In this document: piece by piece, positions 15,276-23,953 of the stretch
How positions within the stretch are numbered: position 1 is the first letter of the stretch
Layout: every line of letters begins with the position of its first letter
NCBI GenBank assembly: GCA_019410665.1
Contig: DXSD01000007.1
Span: 1 to 36,897, forward strand
Direction of reading: 5' to 3'
DNA from: Fusobacterium sp.
Lineage (GTDB): Bacteria; Fusobacteriota; Fusobacteriia; Fusobacteriales; Fusobacteriaceae
DNA length: 36,897 nucleotides
Notes under the pieces: generated by a model
Seen by the model: only the letters and a program-made list of their open reading frames with translations
Database searches by the model: none
What the model was told of the DNA's origin: nothing
Position numbers and translations under genes: made by a program

Positions 15276-16284
15276 AAAGTTTTTAATAGAGGGCAATTTA
15301 CAGTTAGTTATCTCTAAATACCCCTTTGTAGAGGATTTTTTGAGGGATAACCATATAGATTTAGATTTTGAAAAAAACTTAATAGATATTTTAAACTCCT
15401 ATGATGAGAGTACTCTAGAGGAGAAATCTTTAGATAGAGAGAAATTTATAGAGAACTATGTGGAATTTGTAAATCAGATGGTGGAGTTACTTGGAATAGA
15501 GGATAATACCATTGAAGAGATGACAATTTTAGCTGGAATAAATAAATTAGGAGAGAGAGAATCCTTTGATAGATTTACTATTAGAAAGGGAGAGATAATC
15601 TCTATAGTGGGACCAACTGGAAGTGGAAAGAGTAGATTACTAGCTGATATAGAGTGGGGAGCTCAAGGGGATACTCCTACCAAAAGAACCATTTTAGTAA
15701 ATGGAAATCCTTTAGATAAAAAGAGCAGATTCTCTTCAAGCAATAAGTTAGTAGCTCAACTTTCACAAAATATGAATTTTGTAATGGACTTAACTGTATA
15801 TGAGTTTTTAGAACTACATGCTAAAAGTAGAATGGTAGAGCAAGAGGAAGAGGTAATTCAGAAAATTTTTGAAAAAGCTAATGAGTTAGCAGGAGAAAAA
15901 TTTAAAATAGATACTCCTATTACAAGTTTAAGTGGTGGACAATCAAGAGCTCTTATGATAGCTGACACAGCAATTTTAAGTACCTCTCCCATAGTTTTAA
16001 TAGATGAGATTGAAAATGCTGGAATAGATAGGAAAAAAGCTCTAGATCTACTTGTAGGAGAGGAGAAAATAGTTTTAATGGCTACCCATGATCCCCTTTT
16101 GGCTCTAATGGGAGATAAGAGAATAGTTATAAATAATGGTGGTATCCATAAAATAATGGAGATAACTGATGAGGAAAGAGGTATCTTAGAGGAGTTGACA
16201 AAACTTGATAATATTATTCAAGGTATGAGAAATAAGCTGAGATATGGAGAGAAATTGGAATTGGATGCGAAAAGTATAATTTAA
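15265..16284 (+). CDS. ABC ATPase with N-terminal DUF1858-like domain
   Basis: A 339-residue protein that starts with GTG at 15265, set by AAGGGAGG at 15252-15259 within the upstream gene. Residues 1-75 align with the N-terminus of the SBP-like protein (ISKYPFVEDFL versus CEKYPESIEFL, and both end in a D/E-x-FIE helix). Residues 82-339 are a complete ABC ATPase: Walker A GPTGSGKS (116-123), signature LSGGQ (222-226), Walker B VLIDEIE (244-250) and switch His275. No membrane protein is encoded with it, so it is not a classical importer. Like AtwA-type cytosolic ABC proteins, it may drive a protein- or cofactor-remodelling reaction. The N-terminal domain may dock it to a shared partner. Function unknown. 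Confidence 0.75.
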   Translation: MVNKKFLIEGNLQLVISKYPFVEDFLRDNHIDLDFEKNLIDILNSYDESTLEEKSLDREKFIENYVEFVNQMVELLGIEDNTIEEMTILAGINKLGERESFDRFTIRKGEIISIVGPTGSGKSRLLADIEWGAQGDTPTKRTILVNGNPLDKKSRFSSSNKLVAQLSQNMNFVMDLTVYEFLELHAKSRMVEQEEEVIQKIFEKANELAGEKFKIDTPITSLSGGQSRALMIADTAILSTSPIVLIDEIENAGIDRKKALDLLVGEEKIVLMATHDPLLALMGDKRIVINNGGIHKIMEITDEERGILEELTKLDNIIQGMRNKLRYGEKLELDAKSII

Positions 16285-16296
16285 AAATACCAATAG

Positions 16297-16348
16297 AAAA
16301 AGAGAAAATCACTATTAGTATAAATAATAGTAAAATTTTCTCTTTTTT
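16297..16348. terminator. Bidirectional terminator
   Basis: The hairpin has arms AAAAAGAGAAAAT (16297-16309) and ATTTTCTCTTTTTT (16335-16348), with an inner ACTATTA/TAATAGT pair. T-rich tails occur on both strands, so it ends both the ABC gene and the convergent acyl-CoA dehydrogenase gene. Confidence 0.85.
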
Positions 16349-16364
16349 AATATTTTTTTAAAAT

Positions 16365-18047
16365 TTATTTAGATTCAAGAATTTCAACAAGAAGAGGTAA
16401 AATCTCTTTCAAATCTCCAACGATTCCATAATCACAATGTTTAAATATAGGGGCATTTGGATCTATATTAATTGCTACAATTGTTTGAACCTCTTTTATA
16501 CCTTTAAGGTGTTCTTCAGCTCCAGAAATACCACAAGCTATATATAGCTCTCCATTAAATTTTTGTCCAGACATTCCAACAAAACGATTTAATGGAAGAT
16601 ATTTTAAGCCTTCAGCTACAGGTCTTGAAGAGGCAATAGTTCCACCTATAAAATAAGCTAACTGTTTAATAAGAGTTAAATTTTCTTTTTCTCCAATACC
16701 TAAACCTGCACTAACAACATATTTGGAAGTGGATATAGGAGCATCGAGAAGAGCAGCAGGGTTAAATTCAAATCCTTCTTCCTTTAAAGCTTTAATAAGT
16801 AAATTAGCTTTTTGTCTGTTATCTCCATCTTTAAAAATAATATTTTTACGAGAAGAAATATTATTTTTTAAAGAGGAATTTTTATCAACTACTGATTTTT
16901 TAGAGGTTTTTCCTAAAAGATGAGAAGCTATAACCACTCTTTGAATCTCATTTGTTCCCTCATAAATAGTACAGATTTTAGCATCTCTATAAGCACGCTC
17001 TACTTCCATTCCTTTTAAGTATCCAGAACCTCCAAAGATTTGTAGAGCATCATTTACAACTTCAAGGCAGATATCAGAAGCATATTGTTTTGCCATAGCT
17101 GATTCCATTCCAAAAGGCTCATGATTTTCTTTTAGTTCAGCAGCACTGTATACTAAGAATCTTGCTGCTCTTAATTTTGTAGCCATATCAGCTAATTTAA
17201 AAGATATAATTTGTTGTTGAGCTATTGGTTTACCAAATTGTACTCTCTCTTTTGCATATTCAAGAGCATGCTCATAAGCTCCTTGAGCAATTCCAAGAGC
17301 TTGAGAAGCTATTCCAATTCTACCACCATCAAGTGTAGACATTGCTATTTTAAATCCTTCTCCCTCTTTTCCTAGAAGGTTTTCTTTAGGTACTTTTACA
17401 TTGTTAAAAATTAATTCAGCAGTTGATGATGAACGGATTCCCATCTTATCATAGTGGTCTCCAAATGTAAATCCTTCCCAACCTTTCTCAACAATAAAAG
17501 CACTAATTCCTCTAGTTCCTATATCAGGAGTAGTAACAGCAAATACTACATATGTATCAGCTTTATCAGCATTAGTTATAAATATTTTTCCACCATTTAA
17601 TATATAATAATCTCCAACTAATTCAGCAGTTGTTTCAGTTCCACCAGCATCACTACCAGCATTTGGCTCTGTAAGTCCAAAGGCTCCAAGTTTTTCTCCC
17701 TTAGCTAGAGGAATAAGATATTTTTGTTTTTGCTCTTCAGTACCAAAGGCATATATAGGATAAGCTCCAAGAGATACATGTGCTGATAAAATAACTCCAG
17801 TTCCCCCATCAACCCTTGATAGTTCCTCAACAGCTATTGCATAACTAAGAGTATCCATTCCAGCTCCACCATACTCTTTTGGATAAGGTATTCCCATAAG
17901 ACCCATTTCCCCAAATTTTTTAATTGCCTCAGTAGGAAATTCATTGTTTTGATCTAACATAAAAGCAATAGGTTTAACTTCAGATTCAGCAAAATCTCTT
18001 ACTTTTTTACGTAACTCCTCATGTGTATCAGTTATTTTAAAAAGCAT
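16365..18047 (-). CDS. Acyl-CoA dehydrogenase fused to the FAD domain of ETF-alpha
   Basis: A 560-residue fusion. Residues 1-378 are a butyryl-CoA-type acyl-CoA dehydrogenase: FGLTEPNAGSDAGG (123-136), the FAD-binding ITNADKAD region, LQIFGGSGYLKG (335-346) and the catalytic glutamate Glu363 in IYEGTNEIQ. A lysine/serine-rich linker (about 380-412) joins it to residues 414-560, which match the C-terminal FAD-binding domain II of electron-transfer flavoprotein alpha (VVSAGLG at 444, SSRPVAEG, VGMSGQ, ELYIACGISGA, AINIDPNAPIF, DYGIVGDL). The N-terminal ETF-alpha domain and ETF-beta are not present here. Such a protein could reduce crotonyl-CoA-type substrates with its own FAD relay. GGAGGGG at 18054-18060 sets the start. 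The partner gene is outside the window. Confidence 0.93.
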   Translation of the reverse strand: MLFKITDTHEELRKKVRDFAESEVKPIAFMLDQNNEFPTEAIKKFGEMGLMGIPYPKEYGGAGMDTLSYAIAVEELSRVDGGTGVILSAHVSLGAYPIYAFGTEEQKQKYLIPLAKGEKLGAFGLTEPNAGSDAGGTETTAELVGDYYILNGGKIFITNADKADTYVVFAVTTPDIGTRGISAFIVEKGWEGFTFGDHYDKMGIRSSSTAELIFNNVKVPKENLLGKEGEGFKIAMSTLDGGRIGIASQALGIAQGAYEHALEYAKERVQFGKPIAQQQIISFKLADMATKLRAARFLVYSAAELKENHEPFGMESAMAKQYASDICLEVVNDALQIFGGSGYLKGMEVERAYRDAKICTIYEGTNEIQRVVIASHLLGKTSKKSVVDKNSSLKNNISSRKNIIFKDGDNRQKANLLIKALKEEGFEFNPAALLDAPISTSKYVVSAGLGIGEKENLTLIKQLAYFIGGTIASSRPVAEGLKYLPLNRFVGMSGQKFNGELYIACGISGAEEHLKGIKEVQTIVAINIDPNAPIFKHCDYGIVGDLKEILPLLVEILESK

Positions 18048-18159
18048 ATAAATCCCCTCCTTTTAAAATTATAAATCATACTAAATTGTAATTATTATAA
18101 AAATGATATAATTATATAATAAATTATATCTCTTTGCAGTGAAAAAGTCAAGAGCATTT

Positions 18160-18209
18160 TATAATAAAATAAAACATTATTCCTATAAAATATACAGAAA
18201 TAATGTTTT
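18160..18209 (-). terminator. Terminator of the dehydratase-activator gene
   Basis: On the minus strand AAAACATTATT (18199-18209) pairs with AATAATGTTTT (18171-18181), followed by ATTTTATTATAAAAT. It lies 26 bp past the stop codon at 18235. The gap between it and the ACAD gene (18048-18170) is AT-rich and should hold the ACAD promoter, which I cannot pinpoint. Confidence 0.7.
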
Positions 18210-18234
18210 AGATTTTGAATATTAAATTTTAAAA

Positions 18235-21200
18235 TTAAGATATTTTTTTCTTTAAATTTTTCTTGGCTACTGATAGCATAAGCTTAATTCTATTAAGTTG
18301 ATTTACTTCAGAATAAGCAGGGTCATAGTCAATAGGAGTAATATTTACATTTTCATACTCCTCTCTAAGTCTTTTAATCATTCCTTTACCAGTGATATGG
18401 TTAGGTAGACAACCAAATGGTTGAACACAAACTATATTAGGGACTCCATGTTCAATAAAATCTATCATCTCTCCCATTAAGAACCAACCCTCTCCAGATT
18501 GATGTCCTATTGAGATAAATTCAGAAGTTTTCTTAGCTGTTTCTTGAATAGAGATCTCTCTCATAAATCTAGCATGGGTTGAAATAGCATCATTAAGTAC
18601 AGCAGTATATCTATCTAATACCCATAATGCTCCTCTTTGTTTTAATCCAGCCATCTTTCCTTTGAATTTTTCAGATAGGAAGATATCACTGTAGATACAG
18701 TATTTAACAAAGTTCATAAGAGATGAAGTATAAACCTCTCCTCCCTCTTGCTCTATAAAATTAGCTAAGTCATTGTTAGCAAAAGGACTAAATTTAACTA
18801 AAATCTCTCCTACAATACCAACTTTTATTTTTTTCTCATCACTTACTTCTATTTTAGCAAACTCATCAACTATAAGTTTACAGTTTCTTTTAAACTCTCC
18901 AAAGTTACCATTATGAATATTTTTAATAACTTGTTGATTCCATTTTTTATATAGAGCATCACTTTCTCCCTTATTTAATTCGTAAGGTCTAGTATGATAT
19001 AGAAGTTTCATAAGTAAATCTCCATATGAAACAGCAATTAGAGCCTTGTGTATAAGAGGTAGTGAAAGTGAGAATCCCTCTTGTTTTTCAAATCCATTAG
19101 CATTTAATGAAAGTATAGGTACTTTTTCAAATCCAGCATCTTTTATAGCTTTCTTTAAAAATCCTAGATAGTTTGTAGCTCTACAACTTCCACCAGTTTG
19201 AGAGATAATAACAGCAGTTCTATCTAAATCATATTTTCCAGATTGAAGAGCTGATATAAGTTCTCCAATTACTAATATAGATGGATAACAAGCATCATTA
19301 TTTACATATTTTAATCCACAATCAAGGGCTTCTTGTGTTTCAGGTAAGATTACAAGATTATATCCTTGAGCTTTGAAAGCATGTTTGATTAAATCAAAGT
19401 GCATAGGAGCCATTTGTGGAGCGAGTATTGTATACTCTTTTTTCATAGCCTTAGTAAACTCAGCTTTTTTATACTCTATTTTATGTTTGATAACATTTGC
19501 TACAGAGTTTTTCTTATATTCAAGAGCTGCAAGTAAACTTCTTATTCTAATTTTTACAGCTCCAAGGTTACTAATCTCATCTATTTTTAATAGAGTGTGA
19601 ACTTTACCATAGTTAGTTAAAATTTCATTAACTTGGTCAGTAGTAACAGCATCAATACCACAACTAAAACTATTTAATTCAATCAATTCAAGGTTAGGAT
19701 TTTTTCCTACTACTGTTGCTGCTCTATAAAGTCTAGAATGGTAAGTCCATTGGTCAATAACTCTTAATTCATCATCTAATGAACCAAGGCTAGCTACAGC
19801 ATCTCCAGTTAATACAGCTATACCAAAAGAGTTGATAATATTTGGAATACCATGATGTATCTCTTTGTCACAGTGATATGGTCTACCGCAAAGGACTACT
19901 CCAATTTTTCCAGTTCTTTCTAGCTCACTAATAATCTCTTTAGCTCTATTTTGCATGTCTTTTCTAAAATTATACTTTTCTTCAAGAGCTTTATCTACAG
20001 CCAGTTTAACTTCAGGTTTAGTTACACCAAATCTTGTAAACTCTTCCATTACTGTTTTATAGAGTACCTCTTTATTTTCAAAAGAGAACACAGGTATCAT
20101 CATATCAATATTTTTTTCCTTTATAATATCCATATTATTTTTAATAACTTCAGGATAAGACATAACAATTGGACAGTTAAATTGATTTTGAGATTTTTTA
20201 TCCTCTTTCTCTTCAAAGATTACACATGGATAAAATATTCTATTGACACCTTTACCAATTAAATTCATAATATGTCCATGAACTAATTTAGCTGGATAGC
20301 AGATAGAATCTGAAGTGATAGTATCTATTCCACTTTCATAAAGTTTTTTAGATGAGTCATCAGAAAGTACAACTCTAAATCCTAGCTCTGTAAGAAGAGT
20401 AAACCAGAATGGATAAGAGTCATAGAAATTTAAAACTCTTGGAATTCCAATCTCTCCTCTAGTAGCCTTTGAAAGTTCTAAAGGGGTATAATTAAATAAT
20501 CTATTGTATTTATACTCAAACATATTAGGTGCTTGGTTTTTCTTCATCTTAGCAACTGGATTATCACATCTGTTTCCAGAGATAAAATTCTCTCCATTTT
20601 CAAATCTATGTATAGTTAAAAGACATCTATTAGTACACATACCACAACGAGTTAAATTTGTTGTATAGTGGAAGTTATCTAACTCTTTTAAAGTCATAAG
20701 GGTAGATTTTTCTTTGGCTTCCTCTTGAGCTATAAGAGCAGCTCCAAAGGCTCCCATAAGTCCAGCAATATTAGGTCTTATAACCTCTCTTTCTGAAACT
20801 TTTTCAAAGGCTCTTAAAACACAGTCATTTAAAAAAGTTCCCCCTTGTACAACAATATATTTACCTAACTCCTCTTTGTTTTTAATTTTAATAACTTTAA
20901 ATAGAGTATTTTTTACAACTGAGTAAGAGAGTCCAGCTGAGATATCAGCTACTTCTACTCCATCTTTTTGAGCTTGTTTAACCTTTGAGTTCATAAAAAC
21001 TGTACATCTAGTTCCAAGGTCTGCTGGAGATTTAGAAGTCAGACCAAGTTTAGCAAACTCTTTAATATCCATTCCCAATGAATTTGCAAAAGTCTCTAAA
21101 AATGATCCACAACCAGAAGAACAAGCTTCATTTAACAAGATAGATGTAATAACTCCATCTTGAATTTTTAAACACTTCATATCTTGTCCACCAATATCAA

Positions 21201-22470
21201 GTATGAAGTCTACTTGAGGTTGGAAAAATTTCGCTCCTCTATAGTGAGCAATAGTTTCTACAACTCCAATATCTACTCCCAGTGCAGATTTTATAAGGTT
21301 CTCTCCATATCCAGTTACACAAGAACCTTTTATTTTTATTCCACTGTGAAGTTTAGAGTAAAGTAGTTTCATATTGCTAATTATATTATCTAAAGGATTT
21401 CCCTTATTATGAGAGTAATAAGAGTAAAGAATCTCTTTCTCCTCTGAAATAAGTACGATTTTTATAGTAGTAGATCCAGCATCTATACCTAAATAAGCAT
21501 TACCATTATAACTCTCTATATCTCTATTTTCTATTTTTTCCTTTTCATGTCTTAAGTTAAACTCTTCAAACTCCTCTTCATTAGAGAAAAGTTCTTGAAG
21601 TCTTGAAGTTTCACTTGTATCTTTTTCATTTAGTTTTAAGAATTTTTCTTGTAGTTCATTTAGTGAGTAGGTGTTTCTATTCTCTTGAGAAAGAAATCCA
21701 GCTCCCTGTGCCACAAAAATTTGTGAGTTTTTAGGGAAGATTACATCTTCATCTTTTAAATTAAGAGTCTCTATGAATCTTTTTCTAAGTTCATCTAAAA
21801 AGAAAAGAGGTCCACCTAAAAAAGCTACCTTACCAGTTATTTTTTTACCACAGGCAAGACCAGTTATAGTTTGATTAACTACAGCTTGGAAAACTGATAC
21901 AGCTATATTCTCTTTTCTTACTCCATCATTTACAAGAGGTTGAATATCAGTTTTAGCAAATACTCCACATCTAGCAGCAATAGGATAGATAGTATCATAG
22001 TTTTTAGCAAGTTCATTTAAACCACTAGCATCTGTATTAAGTAGAGCAGCAATTTGATCAATAAAAGCTCCAGTTCCTCCAGCACAGCTTCCATTCATTC
22101 TTTGATCCATATCGTTTTTAAGGAAGGTTATTTTAGCATCTTCTCCCCCTAACTCTATGGCAACATCTGTTTCTGGAATTACCATTTCAATAGCTTTTAT
22201 ACAAGCTATAACCTCTTGAACAAACTCTATTCCTATCCAACTTGCAATACCCATACCACTTGATCCTGTGATATTGATTTTAAAGTGAATATCCTCTCCA
22301 TATTTCTCTTTCATAAATTCAAAGAAAGTATCAAACATAGCTTTAGTAGTCTCTCTTACATTTGATAGATGTCTTTGATAGATAGAATAGATGACATTAT
22401 TCTCCTCATCTAAACAAACAATTTTAACTGTTGTTGAACCAACATCTGTTCCAATAAAAAACTCTTTCAT
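18235..22470 (-). CDS. Giant 2-hydroxyacyl-CoA dehydratase activator-like protein (two BadF/HgdC ATPase domains plus DUF2229 and HgdB-like regions)
   Basis: A 1411-residue cytosolic protein. Residues 1-265 and 325-585 are two ASKHA ATPase domains of the BadF/BcrA/HgdC type: GTDVGSTT (7-14), GIDAGSTT (328-335), GSCAGGTGAF with Cys129 and AARCGVF with Cys168, ACSSGCGSF with Cys450/Cys454 and GTRCTVF with Cys489. In HgdC such cysteines hold a [4Fe-4S] cluster between subunits; here both halves lie in one chain. Next comes a cysteine motif C-x2-C-x3-C (609-616) with Cys635, then a DUF2229-like part (about 665-900), and an HgdB-like dehydratase part (about 1040-1400). The family is widespread in anaerobes, but its substrate is generally unknown. 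AAGGAG precedes the start. It is likely co-transcribed with the small gene upstream. Confidence 0.88.
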   Translation of the reverse strand: MKEFFIGTDVGSTTVKIVCLDEENNVIYSIYQRHLSNVRETTKAMFDTFFEFMKEKYGEDIHFKINITGSSGMGIASWIGIEFVQEVIACIKAIEMVIPETDVAIELGGEDAKITFLKNDMDQRMNGSCAGGTGAFIDQIAALLNTDASGLNELAKNYDTIYPIAARCGVFAKTDIQPLVNDGVRKENIAVSVFQAVVNQTITGLACGKKITGKVAFLGGPLFFLDELRKRFIETLNLKDEDVIFPKNSQIFVAQGAGFLSQENRNTYSLNELQEKFLKLNEKDTSETSRLQELFSNEEEFEEFNLRHEKEKIENRDIESYNGNAYLGIDAGSTTIKIVLISEEKEILYSYYSHNKGNPLDNIISNMKLLYSKLHSGIKIKGSCVTGYGENLIKSALGVDIGVVETIAHYRGAKFFQPQVDFILDIGGQDMKCLKIQDGVITSILLNEACSSGCGSFLETFANSLGMDIKEFAKLGLTSKSPADLGTRCTVFMNSKVKQAQKDGVEVADISAGLSYSVVKNTLFKVIKIKNKEELGKYIVVQGGTFLNDCVLRAFEKVSEREVIRPNIAGLMGAFGAALIAQEEAKEKSTLMTLKELDNFHYTTNLTRCGMCTNRCLLTIHRFENGENFISGNRCDNPVAKMKKNQAPNMFEYKYNRLFNYTPLELSKATRGEIGIPRVLNFYDSYPFWFTLLTELGFRVVLSDDSSKKLYESGIDTITSDSICYPAKLVHGHIMNLIGKGVNRIFYPCVIFEEKEDKKSQNQFNCPIVMSYPEVIKNNMDIIKEKNIDMMIPVFSFENKEVLYKTVMEEFTRFGVTKPEVKLAVDKALEEKYNFRKDMQNRAKEIISELERTGKIGVVLCGRPYHCDKEIHHGIPNIINSFGIAVLTGDAVASLGSLDDELRVIDQWTYHSRLYRAATVVGKNPNLELIELNSFSCGIDAVTTDQVNEILTNYGKVHTLLKIDEISNLGAVKIRIRSLLAALEYKKNSVANVIKHKIEYKKAEFTKAMKKEYTILAPQMAPMHFDLIKHAFKAQGYNLVILPETQEALDCGLKYVNNDACYPSILVIGELISALQSGKYDLDRTAVIISQTGGSCRATNYLGFLKKAIKDAGFEKVPILSLNANGFEKQEGFSLSLPLIHKALIAVSYGDLLMKLLYHTRPYELNKGESDALYKKWNQQVIKNIHNGNFGEFKRNCKLIVDEFAKIEVSDEKKIKVGIVGEILVKFSPFANNDLANFIEQEGGEVYTSSLMNFVKYCIYSDIFLSEKFKGKMAGLKQRGALWVLDRYTAVLNDAISTHARFMREISIQETAKKTSEFISIGHQSGEGWFLMGEMIDFIEHGVPNIVCVQPFGCLPNHITGKGMIKRLREEYENVNITPIDYDPAYSEVNQLNRIKLMLSVAKKNLKKKIS

Positions 22471-22528
22471 AATACTACTCCTTAAAATTTACTTCTTTAA
22501 AAATATTTTGCAAAAATTAAAGAGTTTT

Positions 22529-22867
22529 TTAAATTCGTAGTATGCGGGATTCATACCTAGTTAAAATACTATATTCTCCAAAAGTATAGAGAATAGGAGA
22601 ATATTTTTCATATTCAATAAATCTTTCAATTATAGGTTTTATTTCAACTTTTTGTTGAGGGGTCCCAGTGCGAATAATATTTTTAGAAAAAACCTCAATT
22701 CTATTAAGTTGTATAAAACTATAACTCTCTGTATCATCATTAGTATGTATCATATAGATAGCTTGATTTTTATCATGGAAACCATCTATCTCCATAGTAG
22801 GATTGATACTTGAACTAAAGAATAGAAACAGAGTTGAAATGATAAAGTAGATAAACTTTTTTATCAT
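22529..22867 (-). CDS. Small exported protein of unknown function
   Basis: A 112-residue protein I do not recognise. The N-terminus (lysines, then about 17 hydrophobic residues ending in FFSSS) is a signal peptide or membrane anchor; there is no lipobox cysteine. The mature part is mixed polar, with no cysteines, and ends in a basic ILTRYESRILRI segment. GGAGGAAAGAG lies just upstream of the ATG. It sits 39 bp after the HAD phosphatase gene and 58 bp before the giant activator gene, so the three probably form one transcript. Reading frame and ribosome site look real. Confidence 0.65.
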   Translation of the reverse strand: MIKKFIYFIISTLFLFFSSSINPTMEIDGFHDKNQAIYMIHTNDDTESYSFIQLNRIEVFSKNIIRTGTPQQKVEIKPIIERFIEYEKYSPILYTFGEYSILTRYESRILRI

Positions 22868-22906
22868 TTCTCTTTCCTCCTCAATCTATATAAAAATTTT
22901 ACAAAC

Positions 22907-23638
22907 TTAAAAAGTAGAGTTTAAAGTTTTTACATCAGCAGTAACTGAATATATAACATCTTTTCTTTCAATAATTATCTCTGTTTTAGCCTTTAACTCA
23001 TCATTATTTTTTATGTGATTTAAAAGTTCTAAACTTGGATTGATAGCCTTAGGATTTCCTACAAGTTGTAACATAGTAATATCCCCATTAGTATCTCCAT
23101 AGGCAAAACTTTTATCTAAATCAATATTGTATTTTTCACAAAACATGTGAATAGATTTTAATTTATTTTTAGAATCCCACATAGGTGAGATCTCTCCAGT
23201 TAGCTTTCCATTTGTATCAGTGTGGTAAGTTGAACCACAAAAATCATCAGCATCCCATTTTTTTGCCATTCTAGAAACTAAAAAATCTGGGCTACCAGAG
23301 ATAAAAATAACTAAATGTCCTTGAGCTTTATGCCATTTTATCATCTTTCTAGTATAAGCATAAACTTTATTTCCTTTTAATTCAACTACTTTGTCAGCAA
23401 CAAAGTCATTATATTTTATAGGAAGTCCTTTTATAGCATCAACATAAGTTCCAGTTAAATCTTCTAGATAGCTATCATAATTTCCAACTCTCTCATCCCA
23501 AAGTTTGAAAGCTTCTTTGACTCTTCTATCATATTCACTAAATTCTAATAAATCATATTTTATGAGTTTCTTAAAGTGTTCAGTCAAAAGAGAGTTTCTA
23601 AAAATAGTACCATCAATATCAAAAAACGCTGCGATCAT
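22907..23638 (-). CDS. HAD-superfamily subfamily IB phosphatase (SerB-like)
   Basis: A 243-residue phosphatase. Motif I is FFDIDGT (nucleophile Asp7, acid Asp9), motif II is FISGSPDF, a lysine follows in KNKLK, and motif III/IV is YGDTNGDITML. The helical cap between motifs I and II (about 20-100) is of the IB type, as in phosphoserine phosphatase and lysophosphatidic-acid phosphatases. Substrate is not predictable; the gene has no serine-pathway neighbours. GGAGGG on the minus strand precedes the ATG. A strong promoter for it is at 23680-23708. Confidence 0.88.
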   Translation of the reverse strand: MIAAFFDIDGTIFRNSLLTEHFKKLIKYDLLEFSEYDRRVKEAFKLWDERVGNYDSYLEDLTGTYVDAIKGLPIKYNDFVADKVVELKGNKVYAYTRKMIKWHKAQGHLVIFISGSPDFLVSRMAKKWDADDFCGSTYHTDTNGKLTGEISPMWDSKNKLKSIHMFCEKYNIDLDKSFAYGDTNGDITMLQLVGNPKAINPSLELLNHIKNNDELKAKTEIIIERKDVIYSVTADVKTLNSTF

Positions 23639-23679
23639 AATTATACCCTCCTTGAAAAAATTATGTCCATATTAGAAAG

Positions 23680-23708
23680 ATTATAGTTGAAAAATCAAAA
23701 AAAGTCAA
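23680..23708 (-). promoter_or_regulatory. Promoter of the HAD gene operon
   Basis: On the minus strand TTGACT (23703-23708), exactly 17 bp, TATAAT (23680-23685). It is back to back with the structured-RNA promoter that starts at 23722. Confidence 0.8.
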
Positions 23709-23721
23709 ATATTTGTATTAC

Positions 23722-23750
23722 TTGTTTTTTTATTATTAATATGTTATAAT
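23722..23750 (+). promoter_or_regulatory. Promoter of the structured RNA
   Basis: TTGTTT (23722-23727), 17 bp, TATAAT (23745-23750), with an extended -10 TG at 23742-23743. Transcription should begin near 23757. Confidence 0.75.
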
Positions 23751-23756
23751 TTAAAA

Positions 23757-23919
23757 AAGATATAAGGGAAACAATAACCCGTAAGGGTTGAGGGTAACTC
23801 TTAAAGAGCTATTTTTATAGTTATTTCGATTCTGCCAAATCTAACAACTATTTTAAAATAATTCTTCATAAGTTAAACCCTCCTTTCTCACAGAATTAAA
23901 GGTTTCCCTTATCTTTTTA
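23757..23919 (+). ncRNA. Structured non-coding RNA, 6S-like architecture
   Basis: About 163 nt from promoter start to a T5 tail, without a plausible reading frame. The two ends pair perfectly over 11 bp (ATAAGGGAAAC 23762-23772 with GTTTCCCTTAT 23902-23912), and the tail CTTTTTATT makes that stem also a terminator. Inside is a bubble with a small hairpin AACCC-gtaa-GGGTT (23776-23789) on the 5' side. Then comes a second stem, GAGGGT/ACCCTC plus AACT/AGTT (23790-23799 with 23871-23882), and an irregular AT-rich apical arm. Closing stem, central bubble and long apical arm are the design of 6S RNA. I cannot confirm the family by sequence alone. Confidence 0.6.
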
Positions 23920-23953
23920 TTATAACATAGTAACTTAATTATATCAATGAGAT

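Noticed and set aside
15265..16284. ABC importer ATPase with hidden permease
   Set aside because: The next gene is convergent after a terminator, and the preceding genes are soluble; no multi-spanning protein occurs in the operon.
23757..23919. SRP RNA or tmRNA
   Set aside because: No SRP Alu/S-domain GGAA-type apical core and no tRNA-like ends or tag reading frame.
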